Source of the DNA: Bryobacteraceae bacterium
GTDB taxonomy: Bacteria > Acidobacteriota > Terriglobia > Bryobacterales > Bryobacteraceae
Assembly: GCA_019752335.1 (NCBI GenBank)
Contig: JAIEMJ010000009.1
Location: 62,001 to 126,000 of the forward strand
Reading direction: 5' to 3'
Length of the DNA: 64,000 nt
Shown: one piece after another, positions 1 to 9,885 of the stretch
Numbering within the stretch: the stretch's first letter is position 1
How the letters are laid out: each line of letters opens with the position of its first letter
Position numbers and translations under genes: made by a program
The notes under the pieces: generated by a model
Told to the model about the DNA's origin: nothing
What the model saw: only the letters and a program-made list of their open reading frames with translations
The model's database searches: none

Positions 1-41
1 CCCTTCCTTACGGTCGGGGTTCGTTAAACCGGTCAAGGCGT

Positions 42-3000
42 TTAGCTCGTGACTAACTCGCGCGCCGGCGCGGCGAGCGAGAGCGCTAACTCAGCCGACT
101 TCCGCAGGTCGGTCTTGCCGGTTCCCAATTGCGGAATCGCTTCCACGGCGAAAAACTGATTCGGCTTGGGGATCCACAGGGCGGGGAGGCCCGCCGCGTT
201 GAGGTGCTCCACCATTGCGGCGCCGGTGAGCGTCGGGTTGGTGTGCAACACCACCAGGCGCTCGCCGCGTTGAGCGTCCGGCACGCCGGTGACGAGGCAA
301 GTAGCTTCGCCGAGGAACTCCTGCAGACACTCCTCCACCTTCAGGTGCGGCACCATCTCACCGCCGATCTTGGAGAAGCGCGAGAGACGGCCGGTGATGA
401 AGAGGAAGCCGTCCTCGTCGAGCCGGGCCATGTCGCCGGTGTTGTAGTAGCCGTCGAGGAGCGCTTTCTGCGTACGGTCCGGCTGCTTCAAGTAGCCGCG
501 CATGCGGCTGGGACCTTGCACCAGAAGCATGCCTTCGGCGCCGAAGGCGACCGGTTCCAGCGTGGCGGGGTCGACAAAGCGCAGACTCACGCCCGGCAGC
601 GGACGGCCGACGCTGCCGGCCTTGAAGCCGGCCTGGTTCGGCTGCAATTTGTCGGGCGAGACGAAGTCCGGCCCGTTCACGCTGATCACCGGGGCCATCT
701 CGGTACAGCCATAGCCTTCGTGCATGCGGATGCCGAACTTCTCTTCGAACTCCTGGGCGACGGCCGGGCGCAGTTTCTCGGCGCCTACCAGGACGTAGCG
801 GATCTTCGCGAATTGCTCCGCCGTACACTTGCGGGTGTAGGTGGCCGCGAAGGTAGGCGTCGAGAGCAGGAACGTCGCGCCGTACTTCTGGCTCAGTTCG
901 CCGATGGTCTTCGCGTCGGATGGGTTCGTGTGGAACACTACCGGGAAGCGATTCAACAAAGGGAACCACAGGTTGTAGCCGTAGCCGAACGAATGGAAGA
1001 AGGGCAGGATGCCGAGCATCACATCGCTGGGGCCGACGGGGTAGACCTGCGCTACCGCGTCGAGGTTCGAGAGCAGGTTGCCATGCGTCAATTCGACGCC
1101 CTTGGGCTCGCCGGTACTGCCGCTCGAAAAGATGATCGCGGCGACGTCGTCCGTCTGGCCTTTAGCCAGCCAGCGGAGCGGCAGCAGGCGCGCCTGCGCG
1201 AAGGCGATCAGCTTGGCGAGCTTGGTGAAGGAGGGCAGCAAGTCCTCCAGGTAAACGATGCCGGGCATCGGCTCGATCTTCTGGCGAATGACGAAGAGCT
1301 TCGAACTCAGAATCGTGCGGATGCCGCATTGCTCAATCGCCAAAGCCATGCTGGCCGGGCCAGCGGTGAAGTTCAGATTGACGGCCGTCCGGCCGCTGAG
1401 GGTGACGGCGATGTTGGCCAGCGCCGTGCCGACGGAGTTCGGCAGTAGCAGCCCGACCATCGCTTGACCTTCGGCTTGCTGGTCGAGCCAGCGGCGCAGC
1501 AACTGGGCGCCGATCAGGGTTTCGCCGAAGGTCATCTCCTTGCCGGAGGAGTCGGCGATGCCGCGCGCCTTCCACTGGCCGCGCGCCACCGTAGCAAAAC
1601 GACGGCCGATCGTGCCTTCCCGGCGCTCCATGGCACACTGCGTCGCCACTTCCATGATCTTGGCGCGCAAGGCTTCCGGCGATACCGGGCCGTAGACGGG
1701 TTCGCCCACCATCACCGTGACGCGGGGCCGGAACCAGCGTTCCCAACTGGCGCCGAGCTTCCCTCCCTTCATGCTGAGCGGATGGCCCCACATGCCTTCA
1801 ATCCACACCGGGATGATGGGCGCTTGGGTGCCGTTCTTGGCTTCGGCGATCTTCTCGAAGCCGCGCTTAAAGGGCAGCAGGTGGCCAGTGCGCGTGATCT
1901 GGCCTTCGGGGAAGATGCCGACCAAGTCACCGGCCTCGACGTGGGCGCGGCATTGGGCCAGGGTGCTGACGGCGTCGCGGGGCTTGCCCAAGTCAATCGG
2001 GACGGCGCGCAGCAGCGTGAAGAAGGGCTTCAGCGCGGGCATGTCGAAGATCGTCTTCCACATGATCCAGCGCACCAGGCGCGGCGTAGCGGCGCCGATC
2101 AGCATGGCGTCGGCGTAGGAGACGTGGTTGCCCACCACCACGCCGCCGCCCTTGCTGGGCAGGTGCTGCGCGCCCTTCACCTCCAGGCGAAAGACGATGT
2201 GCAGCAGCGTGTAGCAGGCGAAGCGCAGACTCGGCGCGAGCAGATGGCGGAAGAGGATGTAGACGGAGACCACGATGGTAAAGATGCCGCCGGCGAAGAA
2301 GATATGCTCGCCGCTCCAGTGCAAACGGTCATGCAGGAGGTAGAGCACGCCCGACGCCAGGATCACGCCCACCATGTTGATGAAGTTGTTGGTGGCCAGA
2401 ATCCGGCCCCGCTCGGCGAGCGGGGCTTCGTCCTGCAGATAGGTGTTGAGCGGGACGATGAAGAGTCCGCCGAAGAAGCCCATCAGGGTCAACCAGACAA
2501 AGGCCCACGTCTCGGTGGTAACGGTGCCCAGGGCGCAGCCGGAGAGGCCCATGGCGAGGCCCGCCGGAGCGACGAAGCCCAGCTCGATGTTCTCGCCGGA
2601 AAGGCGTCCGCTGACGAGGGAGCCGAGGCCGATGCCGATGGCGAGCGCGGCGACCAGCAGGCCGATCTGGCTTTCGGTGCCGTGCAGGGTGTGGTTCACG
2701 TAGACGACCAGCGTCAATTGGACGAGTCCGCCGATGAACCAGAAGAGGGTGATGCCGGCGACGGTGAGGGCCATCGGACGGTCCTTCGCCAGCAGGCCGC
2801 AGCCGCGCCAAATCTCGGTGAAGGGATTCCAGTGGAACGGCTCCTTCGACGGCGACGCCTTCACCTGGGGAATACCCAGGCTGCACAACGAGCCGATGAC
2901 GGCCAGCGACAGCAGAAAGGCGCTCATCTTCCATTGCTCGTGCTTCCAATGCTCAAAGAGCAACGTGCCGAAGCCGCCGCCGATCACAATGGCGACGAAG

Positions 3001-3461
3001 GTGGTGAGCTCCAGCAAACCGTTGGCCCGCGCGAGGTCACGCTCGGGGAGAATTTCGGGGAGGATGCCGTACTTGGCCGGGCTGAAGAAATTGGCCTGAG
3101 CGGCGAGCAGGAACAGGACGCCCAGCAGCATCGGCATGCTGGTCGCCTCCAGGGCGAACCAGGCGAAAAGCATCGTGAGAATCTCGAAGGACTTCGTGAT
3201 CACCAGGACGCGCGACTTCGAGAAACGGTCAGCCAGTTGGCCGGCCCAGCCCGCCATCAGCAGAAACGGCAACACGAAGACGGCGCCCGTCAACGTCAGA
3301 TACTGCGAGCCCGCCTCGGCGTTGCCCACCGTGTAGGCGACCGCCGCGACGGAGACGATCATCTTGAAGACGTTGTCGTTGAAGGCGCCGAGAAACTGCG
3401 TCCAGAGGAAGCTTTGGAAGCCGCGGTCGCGCAAAAGAGTGCCATAACTGGAGTGCGTCAT
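42..3461 (-). CDS. aas: Aas-like fusion: LplT-type MFS + PlsC acyltransferase + acyl-ACP/CoA synthetase
   Basis: This is a predicted inner-membrane enzyme for lysophospholipid recycling. The N-terminal third (about residues 10-410) is a 12-helix major facilitator domain like LplT, beginning FQSFLWTQFLGAFNDN. A PlsC-type glycerolipid acyltransferase follows, with the active-site block NHVSYADA near residue 442. The C-terminal half is an AMP-binding acyl-activating domain with SSGSTGEPKG near residue 780, GYGCTE, and GRLSRFSKIGGEMV. In Escherichia coli LplT and Aas are separate proteins; here all three activities lie in one 1139-residue chain. I chose ATG at 3461, which has AGAGG just upstream; a TTG ten codons earlier (3491) also keeps the frame open. 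The order of domains is clear, but the substrates (acyl-ACP or acyl-CoA, which lysolipid) are inferred. Confidence 0.9.
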   Translation of the reverse strand: MTHSSYGTLLRDRGFQSFLWTQFLGAFNDNVFKMIVSVAAVAYTVGNAEAGSQYLTLTGAVFVLPFLLMAGWAGQLADRFSKSRVLVITKSFEILTMLFAWFALEATSMPMLLGVLFLLAAQANFFSPAKYGILPEILPERDLARANGLLELTTFVAIVIGGGFGTLLFEHWKHEQWKMSAFLLSLAVIGSLCSLGIPQVKASPSKEPFHWNPFTEIWRGCGLLAKDRPMALTVAGITLFWFIGGLVQLTLVVYVNHTLHGTESQIGLLVAALAIGIGLGSLVSGRLSGENIELGFVAPAGLAMGLSGCALGTVTTETWAFVWLTLMGFFGGLFIVPLNTYLQDEAPLAERGRILATNNFINMVGVILASGVLYLLHDRLHWSGEHIFFAGGIFTIVVSVYILFRHLLAPSLRFACYTLLHIVFRLEVKGAQHLPSKGGGVVVGNHVSYADAMLIGAATPRLVRWIMWKTIFDMPALKPFFTLLRAVPIDLGKPRDAVSTLAQCRAHVEAGDLVGIFPEGQITRTGHLLPFKRGFEKIAEAKNGTQAPIIPVWIEGMWGHPLSMKGGKLGASWERWFRPRVTVMVGEPVYGPVSPEALRAKIMEVATQCAMERREGTIGRRFATVARGQWKARGIADSSGKEMTFGETLIGAQLLRRWLDQQAEGQAMVGLLLPNSVGTALANIAVTLSGRTAVNLNFTAGPASMALAIEQCGIRTILSSKLFVIRQKIEPMPGIVYLEDLLPSFTKLAKLIAFAQARLLPLRWLAKGQTDDVAAIIFSSGSTGEPKGVELTHGNLLSNLDAVAQVYPVGPSDVMLGILPFFHSFGYGYNLWFPLLNRFPVVFHTNPSDAKTIGELSQKYGATFLLSTPTFAATYTRKCTAEQFAKIRYVLVGAEKLRPAVAQEFEEKFGIRMHEGYGCTEMAPVISVNGPDFVSPDKLQPNQAGFKAGSVGRPLPGVSLRFVDPATLEPVAFGAEGMLLVQGPSRMRGYLKQPDRTQKALLDGYYNTGDMARLDEDGFLFITGRLSRFSKIGGEMVPHLKVEECLQEFLGEATCLVTGVPDAQRGERLVVLHTNPTLTGAAMVEHLNAAGLPALWIPKPNQFFAVEAIPQLGTGKTDLRKSAELALSLAAPARELVTS

Positions 3462-3585
3462 ATACCTCTCTATCGGCAATTGGGTAGCCAACCCCGCGTC
3501 GGCTGGTAAGTGATTCTAAAGAATCGCCTTCCCTAACGTCAAGCGTGAGTACTGGATCGCCTACAAATACAAGAAACGATCAGGA

Positions 3586-3591
3586 TATGAT
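3586..3591 (+). promoter_or_regulatory. TATGAT -10-like hexamer, leaderless geometry
   Basis: TATGAT ends six bases before the ATG at 3598. Transcription would therefore begin at or next to the start codon. No good -35 is visible and only a weak, distant AGGA could serve as a ribosome binding site. This is one of a set of similarly spaced sites in the window. Confidence 0.45.
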
Positions 3592-3597
3592 CATTCT

Positions 3598-5106
3598 ATG
3601 TCCACTGCGATTCGGCCGGGCGACCGGCACTTCCTGGCGGCGGTCGCCGCGCTGGCCTACGCGAATCCCTTCTCCACCGAGCGCGAGGACCTCGAACGCG
3701 CCGCCCTGGGCGGCGAGTTCCTCCCCGGCGACCCCATCTGGAGCGTCTCCGTGGCGGATCCAGCGCGGCCCCGTCCGAACATATGGCGCGTGCAGGAGAA
3801 GCTGGGGCCGGTGCTCGATGCGGTCCGCGCGCGGTTACTCACCCTGGACGACGCGGCCGACTGGCCCATCTACGAGGAGTGTGTCCATTCTTTCCTCTAT
3901 CAGCGTTACTACGAGAGCTTCGTCCAGGCGAATGGCAACTGGAGCTTCTACCGCAAGTTCGCCGCGGACTGGGACCACTACCTGCGCCTACCCGGCAAAC
4001 GCTACCCCAGTGACCTGACCGTGGAGCACTTCTTCGCCTGTTGCTGGCAGTTGTATCGCGCTTTCCACCGCATCTTCGACCACATCATCGGCTCGTCGCG
4101 CCCGGCGGCCCGGCTGCGGGGCAGCATCTGGGAATCCATCTTCACCTGCGACCTGCGGCGTTACCGCCGCGTGCTCTGGCGCCGCATGGGCGACTTTCCC
4201 ACGCTGATCACCGGCCCCTCCGGCACCGGCAAAGAACTGGTGGCGCGGGCGATCGCCGGCGCGCGCTACTTGCCGTTCCTGCCGGGCAAACTGGCCTTCG
4301 ACGCGCCGCCGGCGGAGAGCTTCTTCGCCGTCAACCTGGCGGCGCTGTCACCGGCGTTGATTGAGAGCGAATTGTTCGGGCACAAGCGGGGCTCGTTTAC
4401 GGGGGCGGCGGCGGACCGTGCGGGATGGCTGGAGGCGTGTCCGCGCCAAGGGTCAGTCTTTCTGGACGAACTCGGCGAGATGGAGATGCCGATTCAGGTG
4501 AAGCTGTTGCGTGTGCTGGAGACGCGCGAATATGCGGCCGTGGGCGACGTGGTCACGAAGCGCTTCGAAGGCAAGCTCATCGCGGCCACCAACCGCGACC
4601 TCGCCACCGAGATCGCCGCCGGGCGCTTTCGCGAGGACCTCTACTATCGTCTCTGCGCCGATCTAATCACGACGCCGTCGCTGGCCTCGCAGATCGACGA
4701 CGCTCCGGCGGCTTTTCCGGAACTGCTGTTCTACATGACGCGGCGCACGGTGGGCGACGAAGCCGACGAGGTCTTCCCGGCCGTCCGCGACTGGATCGCC
4801 ACGCACCTGCCCGCAAGCTATCGTTGGCCGGGCAACTATCGCGAACTGGAGCAATGCGTCCGCAACGTGCTCATCCGGCAGACGTATCGTCCGCTGAGCA
4901 CCGCCGGCGACTCCTTCGCCGATCGTCTCCAAAAAGGCGAACTAACCGCCGAGGAGGTGCTGGTGTACTACACGGAACTCGTCTACCGGCAGTGCGGCTC
5001 CTACGTCGAGACGGCGCGCCGTCTCGACGTCGACCGCCGGACCGTAAAAGCGCGACTCAAAGGCTTACTTGGCGGTCTTGTCGCCGCCGCGGAAGACCAG
5101 GAGTAA
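3598..5106 (+). CDS. sigma-54-dependent transcriptional activator with a novel N-terminal domain
   Basis: This is a bacterial enhancer-binding protein of 502 residues. The AAA+ domain (about 180-420) has Walker A GPSGTGKE (206-213), the sigma-54 contact loop GSFTGA (265-270, a variant of GAFTGA), Walker [11 protein letters not shown] (286-295), sensor [16 protein letters not shown], and WPGNYREL. The C-terminus (about 465-495) is a Fis-type helix-turn-helix, [19 protein letters not shown]. The first 175 residues match no receiver, GAF, PAS or FHA domain I recognise; they are rich in Trp, Tyr and Phe and may be a ligand or partner sensor. No -24/-12 promoter was recognised nearby, so its targets are unknown. 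Its last 42 bases overlap the convergent MFS gene. Confidence 0.88.
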   Translation: MSTAIRPGDRHFLAAVAALAYANPFSTEREDLERAALGGEFLPGDPIWSVSVADPARPRPNIWRVQEKLGPVLDAVRARLLTLDDAADWPIYEECVHSFLYQRYYESFVQANGNWSFYRKFAADWDHYLRLPGKRYPSDLTVEHFFACCWQLYRAFHRIFDHIIGSSRPAARLRGSIWESIFTCDLRRYRRVLWRRMGDFPTLITGPSGTGKELVARAIAGARYLPFLPGKLAFDAPPAESFFAVNLAALSPALIESELFGHKRGSFTGAAADRAGWLEACPRQGSVFLDELGEMEMPIQVKLLRVLETREYAAVGDVVTKRFEGKLIAATNRDLATEIAAGRFREDLYYRLCADLITTPSLASQIDDAPAAFPELLFYMTRRTVGDEADEVFPAVRDWIATHLPASYRWPGNYRELEQCVRNVLIRQTYRPLSTAGDSFADRLQKGELTAEEVLVYYTELVYRQCGSYVETARRLDVDRRTVKARLKGLLGGLVAAAEDQE

Positions 5107-6270
5107 CATCAGCGCGATGCCGCCGGCGCCGGCGGCGGAGGTGAGCCAGAAGCCCATCCAGTTGCGTTGCTCCACGCCGTTCACGGTCGTCGTGAAGAGG
5201 TCCACTGCGGTGCCCGAGAGGAAGGAGCCCAGGAACATGCCGAAGCCGTAGGTGACCAGCGTGAGCAGGCCCTGCGCGGTGTTGCGTAGCGCGGGTGGCG
5301 CGGTGGCGTCCGTGTAGAGGGAGCCCGTGAAGAAGAAAAACGTGAAGCAGATGCCGTGCAACAGAATCGCCGCGTAGAACATCCACACGCCGCCTTCCGC
5401 GTTGCCGAAGGCGAGCAGGACATAGCGCAAGGCCCAGGCCGCCAGCCCAATCAGCAGGACATTTTTCACGCTGATGCGCGCGAAGACCCATGGCATGGCC
5501 AGGGTCATCAGCACTTCGGAGACTTGACCGAGCGACATCTTCCCCGCCGCATTGGCGACGCCCACCGCGTTCAAGTAAGTATTCGTGAAGGAGAAGTAAA
5601 AGGTGAGCGGGATGCAAGCCAGCACCGAAGCAATCAGAAAGACCGAGTACGCGCGGTCCTTCAACAGCACCAACGCGTCCAGGCCCAGCAGTGTGCGCCA
5701 GGTGGTAACGCCTTGCGCCCCGCCCGGCGGCGTGTGCGGCAGGATCAGGCAATAGGCGCCCATCAGCAGCGAGCAGACGCTCGCGATGCGGAACGGCGTC
5801 GGGGCGGCCTCAATCTTCAGGTAACTGACGATGACGGAGATGAGAATCCAGCCCAGCGGCGCGAAGATGCGGATGGGCGGAAACTGCCGCTGCGCGTCCG
5901 TCATCTGCCGCATGGCCAGCGAATTCGTCAGCGGGATGGCGGGGAAGAAGATCAGGCAATAAAGCAGCATCAGGCTATACACCGCGCTAAAGCTGGTCGC
6001 CTCGGGAATGGCCCACAATACGGCGGCGCCGGCGAAGAACAGCGCCGAGAGCACGCGTTCCGTGGCGAAGAAGCGGTCCGCGACCAGGCCGACAATCAGC
6101 GGCGAAATCATTGAAGCCAGGGCTGTGGTGCCGAAGACGGCGCCGGCTTGCGTGCCCGTGAATTTCAGCGTCGCGGTGAGGTAGGTATTGACCGTCATGT
6201 ACCAGGAGCCCCAAATGAGGTACGTGAGAAACATCATCCCAGCTAGGCGCGCGCTAACGGAAAACGGCAT
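5065..6270 (-). CDS. MFS transporter, nucleoside:H+ symporter (NupG/XapB) type
   Basis: This is a 401-residue, 12-helix inner-membrane permease. The opening [23 protein letters not shown] and the following [32 protein letters not shown] blocks match the nucleoside proton symporter branch of the major facilitator superfamily. It would import nucleosides or a related small polar compound; the substrate cannot be read from sequence. The gene is monocistronic and divergent from the TIGR03437/TonB operon. Its 3' end overlaps the sigma-54 activator convergently. TACACT ends seven bases before the ATG and no Shine-Dalgarno sequence is visible, so the mRNA may be leaderless. Confidence 0.85.
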   Translation of the reverse strand: MPFSVSARLAGMMFLTYLIWGSWYMTVNTYLTATLKFTGTQAGAVFGTTALASMISPLIVGLVADRFFATERVLSALFFAGAAVLWAIPEATSFSAVYSLMLLYCLIFFPAIPLTNSLAMRQMTDAQRQFPPIRIFAPLGWILISVIVSYLKIEAAPTPFRIASVCSLLMGAYCLILPHTPPGGAQGVTTWRTLLGLDALVLLKDRAYSVFLIASVLACIPLTFYFSFTNTYLNAVGVANAAGKMSLGQVSEVLMTLAMPWVFARISVKNVLLIGLAAWALRYVLLAFGNAEGGVWMFYAAILLHGICFTFFFFTGSLYTDATAPPALRNTAQGLLTLVTYGFGMFLGSFLSGTAVDLFTTTVNGVEQRNWMGFWLTSAAGAGGIALMLLLVFRGGDKTAK

Positions 6271-6333
6271 AGCTGTCAGTGTAACGAACTCGTACAGTCT
6301 ATTTTTTCACGAAGATTTAATCCGACTGTGACA

Positions 6334-6363
6334 CAGGCTTACTAGCCTGGAAGTTCTACTTCC
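6334..6363. promoter_or_regulatory. two adjacent short inverted repeats upstream of the TIGR03437/TonB operon
   Basis: CAGGCT-TACT-AGCCTG (6334-6349) abuts GGAAGT-TCT-ACTTCC (6349-6363), sharing one G. The pair ends 17 bases before the ATG at 6381. They could be operator half-sites or hairpins in the 5' leader. Confidence 0.3.
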
Positions 6364-6380
6364 CCCCCTTTGGAGTCACC

Positions 6381-7130
6381 ATGTTCCTGAAGCTTCCGCT
6401 AAGCGCCCTACTCGCCTGCGCTGTGCTGAGTGCGCAAATTGCCGTCGTAAATAATGCGAGTTTTCGCGCCGATCAGCCGGTCGCGGCCGGCTCCTGGGCA
6501 GCGGCCTTTGGCGCCTTCACCGGCGCCACCACCGCCACGGCGACCACTTTCCCGCTTGGCACCACGTTAGGCGGCGCACGCGTCACCGTCGGCGGCCTTG
6601 ACGCCCCGCTCTACGATGTCCGCGCGACGCAGATTACGTTTCTGATTCCCGGCGCGGTGGAGCCGGGCGTACGTCCCATTCAAGTCATTCTTTGCTCCAC
6701 CACCATCTCGGGCACGGTACGCATCATCGCGAACGCGCCGGGCCTCTTCGTGAAAGACGCGCAACTGCCTCCGCGCGGCGCGGTGCTGAATCAGGATGGG
6801 GTGAATGAGAACTCCGCCAATGCGCCGGCCCGCCGGGGCGAGGTGGTGTCGCTCTTCGGGACGGGCCAAGGGGCATTGTCCCGGGCCGTGGTCGATGGCG
6901 CTGTTCCGGGCGCCACGCCCTCCCTGGCTTCATCAACGGCCGTACCTCAGGTCTTTATCGGTGGCGTCGAAGCGCGGGTGCTCTTTAGCGGCTTAAATCC
7001 CGGCGCGCCCGGACTGTGGCAGGTGAACGCCGTCGTGCCAGAAAACTCCTTCATTCGTGGCCGGGTGCCGGTGCGCATTTTCTTGAATGGCGTGGATTCT
7101 AACGAGGTATCGATCTTTGTACAGCCGTAA
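6381..7130 (+). CDS. secreted protein consisting of a TIGR03437 (Solibacter C-terminal) domain
   Basis: The protein has 249 residues and an N-terminal signal peptide (MFLKLPLSALLACAVLSAQ). Almost everything after it is the Solibacter-type domain normally found at the C-terminus of large secreted proteins: VVNNASFRADQPVAAGSW near the start, GGVEARVLFSGLNPGAPG and LWQVNAVVP near the end. A free-standing copy is unusual. GGAG six bases before the ATG is a good ribosome binding site. The gene overlaps the TonB receptor that follows, so the two are probably translated together. I infer a role as a surface or periplasmic accessory of that receptor; the biochemical function of the domain is unknown. 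Confidence 0.8.
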   Translation: MFLKLPLSALLACAVLSAQIAVVNNASFRADQPVAAGSWAAAFGAFTGATTATATTFPLGTTLGGARVTVGGLDAPLYDVRATQITFLIPGAVEPGVRPIQVILCSTTISGTVRIIANAPGLFVKDAQLPPRGAVLNQDGVNENSANAPARRGEVVSLFGTGQGALSRAVVDGAVPGATPSLASSTAVPQVFIGGVEARVLFSGLNPGAPGLWQVNAVVPENSFIRGRVPVRIFLNGVDSNEVSIFVQP

Positions 7131-9867
7131 AGTTATTTGGCTTTCCTTCCTGGTCCCGGCCTGCCTGCTCGCGCAGGCGACGAACGGTTCCGTAGCCGGT
7201 AGCGTTTTCGATAGTGCGTCGGGCCGCCCGATCGCCGGAGTCTCGATTGCGATTAACGGCCAATCGAGCGATCGCAACGTCACTGACCCCGATGGTAAGT
7301 TCAGCCTGAGCCTCAGTCCAGGTACCTACACCCTTCGCTTCTCCGCCGCCAATTTCTCGTCCGTGGACGTCACTGATGTCGTGGTGCGAGCCGGGGAAAT
7401 TACAGAAGCGAGCACCCTCCTAGCGAATAAGTCTACTGTCACTAGCGTCGATGTCGTGGAGAAGATCGGCGCCGTGGCTTCGACGTCGGACGCGATGCTC
7501 CAGGAGCGTAAGCTGGCGGCTACGGTAAGCGACGGCATTAGCCGCGAGGAACTTTCGGGCGGCACGTCCTCAGACGCGGCGGGCGCCCTGCAGAAGGTGA
7601 CGGGCGTTAGTGTCGTCGGCGCGGGTTACGTTTATGTGCGTGGCCTGGGCGAACGCTACAGCTCCACCCAGCTCAACGGCGCGGCGATTCCCACCACCGA
7701 ACCTGAAAAGCGCGTCGTGCCGCTGGATATGTTTCCGGCCGGCATGATCGAGAGCATCAAGATCGATAAGACATACTCGCCCGACCTGCCCGCCGAATTC
7801 TCTGGTGGCTTGGTGCAATTGAAGACCATTGAATTTCCGGCGCAGAAGATGTTCGCTCTCACTACGAAGACCGGTTTCAATACGGTAACCACGGGGAATG
7901 ACTTTCTCACTTACCCTGGCGGTGCCCGCGACTTCTTCGGCTTTGGCGGCGGCGGCCGCGCCCTGCCGGACGCCGTGCCGGCGAACGCGCGGGTGATCCC
8001 AGGTCAGTTTACGCCGTCGCAGATCCAGGGCATCGGCCGCTCCTTCTCGAATACCTGGGAGTCCACCAACTCGACGGCGCGCCCGGCGCTCGATTGGTCC
8101 GCCGTCGGCGGTGGGACGTTTGGCCGTTTCGGCATTGTGGGCGCGCTGAGCTTTTCGAACAAGCCGCAATTGCAAAGCGAACTGCAACGCTACATCCGCC
8201 AAGGTGCCGGCGCCCCGATTATCTTTACCAACTATCCGGATTTTCGCGAGTACGCCGAAAACGCAAGGCTGGGCGCGGTATTCAATACGGCGATCCGGTT
8301 AACCCCCAACCAGAAGATTATCTTCCGCAACACCTTCACCCACGACGCCGAGAAGAGCGCGCGCCAATTCGCCGGTTACGACGGCGGCGTCGACTCGGAC
8401 TTGCAAGCCCAGCGGCTGCGCTACATTCAGCGCTCGCTGTTTTCCACCGGCATAGAGGGCGATCACTCGTTGCCAAAGTTTGGGAATAGTCTGATCCATT
8501 GGCAATTTACTTACTCGAACTCCCGGCGCAATGAGCCGGACTTGCGCGAAATCATCCGTGGCCGTCTGCCGGACGGCCGCTACATCTTCAGCGCCAATGG
8601 CTCTTCGGGCTTGCGCTTCTTCTCCAATCTGGATGACCGCATCTACGAGCCGCAGGGCGACTACAGTATTCCCTTCTATCGCGGTAAAATCTCCGGACTG
8701 TTTAAGGTGGGTGGCCGGGTGACGGTACGCCGTCGCGACTTTAGCGCCCGTCGCTTTCTCTTTACCCCGCAGCAGCTTTCGACGCTGGACCTCTTCGCCC
8801 CCGGCAACACGCTCTTTGGCCCGAACAACATTCGTCCTAACGGCTTTACCCTCACGGAATTCACGCGCGCGACTGACACCTACGCGGCGGAACTGAACAT
8901 CTACGCGGGCTACGCCATGGTGGACTTGAACGTCGGTCCGCGTTGGCGCCTCGTCGGCGGCTTGCGCGTGGAAGACGCGGAACAAAACGTAGTCACCTTC
9001 GATAACCGTGTACCCAACGCGCGGCCGGTAAATGCGGGCCTCAAGAACCGTGACCCCGCCCCCGCCATCAACGCAATTTACGCCATCAGCGCCAAGCAGA
9101 ACTTCCGGCTCTCGTATAGCCGGACGCTCTCCCGGCCGGATTTCCGCGAATTGTCGCCCTTCGACTTCAATAACATTCTGGGTGGCTTCGTCGTCTCCGG
9201 CAACCCAAATCTCAAGCGTGCCATCGTCAATAACTATGACGCGCGCTGGGAATGGTTTCCCGCCGGAGGAAATCAGCTCATCGCCGCCAGCGTTTTCGCC
9301 AAACGCTTCACGAATCCGATTGAACAGACCATTATTCCTTCGAACGACTTGCGCCAGACTTTCGTCAACGCGCAGGGCGCGCGCAACGTCGGTTTCGAAC
9401 TGGAGTTTCGCCGCTCCTTGGCGACTTTTTCCAAACGGCTGAAGGAGTTCTCGGTCTCCTCGAATTTCACTTTCGTCGATTCCAATATTCAGATCAAGCC
9501 CGAAGACGCCACGATTGTCACCTCGCAATCCCGTCCCCTGTTAGGACAGAGCCGTTACATTGTGAACGGACAACTGCAATGGCAGCGGCCGAAATGGAGC
9601 AGCGACGGAAGGTTTTTCGCGAACCGGGTTTCCCGCCGCGTTTCCGACGTCGGTACCTTTCAGGTGCCGGATATCTACCAGGAAGGCAATGTGTTTCTGG
9701 ACGCGGTCTACCAATACGCGTTTGACGAACGGCGGAAATGGGTGCTGCGCTTCGAAGCGGAAAACCTTGCCAATAATGACTATCGCTGGACCCAAGGACA
9801 GTTCATCCAGCGCGACTATCGCCTCGGCCGTACGTTTCAAATTGGCCTGACTTATTCGATCTTTTAG
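7117..9867 (+). CDS. TonB-dependent outer-membrane receptor with carboxypeptidase-regulatory N-terminal domain
   Basis: This is a predicted outer-membrane transporter of about 916 residues. After a signal peptide (FLVPACLLAQA) comes a carboxypeptidase-regulatory-like domain (GSVAGSVFDSASGRPIAG), then a plug (SSDAAGALQKVTGVSVV, YVYVRGLGERYSSTQLNG) and a C-terminal beta-barrel ending in Phe (GLTYSIF). I place the start at TTG 7117, which has GAGG nine bases upstream and gives a normal signal peptide. An in-frame ATG at 7087 would add ten residues deeper inside the upstream gene. Either start overlaps the TIGR03437 gene, suggesting translational coupling. The downstream beta-helix protein is a likely surface partner. 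The ligand is unknown. Confidence 0.85.
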   Translation: MYSRKVIWLSFLVPACLLAQATNGSVAGSVFDSASGRPIAGVSIAINGQSSDRNVTDPDGKFSLSLSPGTYTLRFSAANFSSVDVTDVVVRAGEITEASTLLANKSTVTSVDVVEKIGAVASTSDAMLQERKLAATVSDGISREELSGGTSSDAAGALQKVTGVSVVGAGYVYVRGLGERYSSTQLNGAAIPTTEPEKRVVPLDMFPAGMIESIKIDKTYSPDLPAEFSGGLVQLKTIEFPAQKMFALTTKTGFNTVTTGNDFLTYPGGARDFFGFGGGGRALPDAVPANARVIPGQFTPSQIQGIGRSFSNTWESTNSTARPALDWSAVGGGTFGRFGIVGALSFSNKPQLQSELQRYIRQGAGAPIIFTNYPDFREYAENARLGAVFNTAIRLTPNQKIIFRNTFTHDAEKSARQFAGYDGGVDSDLQAQRLRYIQRSLFSTGIEGDHSLPKFGNSLIHWQFTYSNSRRNEPDLREIIRGRLPDGRYIFSANGSSGLRFFSNLDDRIYEPQGDYSIPFYRGKISGLFKVGGRVTVRRRDFSARRFLFTPQQLSTLDLFAPGNTLFGPNNIRPNGFTLTEFTRATDTYAAELNIYAGYAMVDLNVGPRWRLVGGLRVEDAEQNVVTFDNRVPNARPVNAGLKNRDPAPAINAIYAISAKQNFRLSYSRTLSRPDFRELSPFDFNNILGGFVVSGNPNLKRAIVNNYDARWEWFPAGGNQLIAASVFAKRFTNPIEQTIIPSNDLRQTFVNAQGARNVGFELEFRRSLATFSKRLKEFSVSSNFTFVDSNIQIKPEDATIVTSQSRPLLGQSRYIVNGQLQWQRPKWSSDGRFFANRVSRRVSDVGTFQVPDIYQEGNVFLDAVYQYAFDERRKWVLRFEAENLANNDYRWTQGQFIQRDYRLGRTFQIGLTYSIF

Positions 9868-9885
9868 CTACTCAGGAGAAAACTA

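Noticed and set aside
1464-3509. 681-codon open frame antisense to the Aas-like gene
   Set aside because: Its translation is rich in Arg, Gly, Gln, Ala and Asp without domains, and it mirrors the real gene; a product of GC-rich codon bias.
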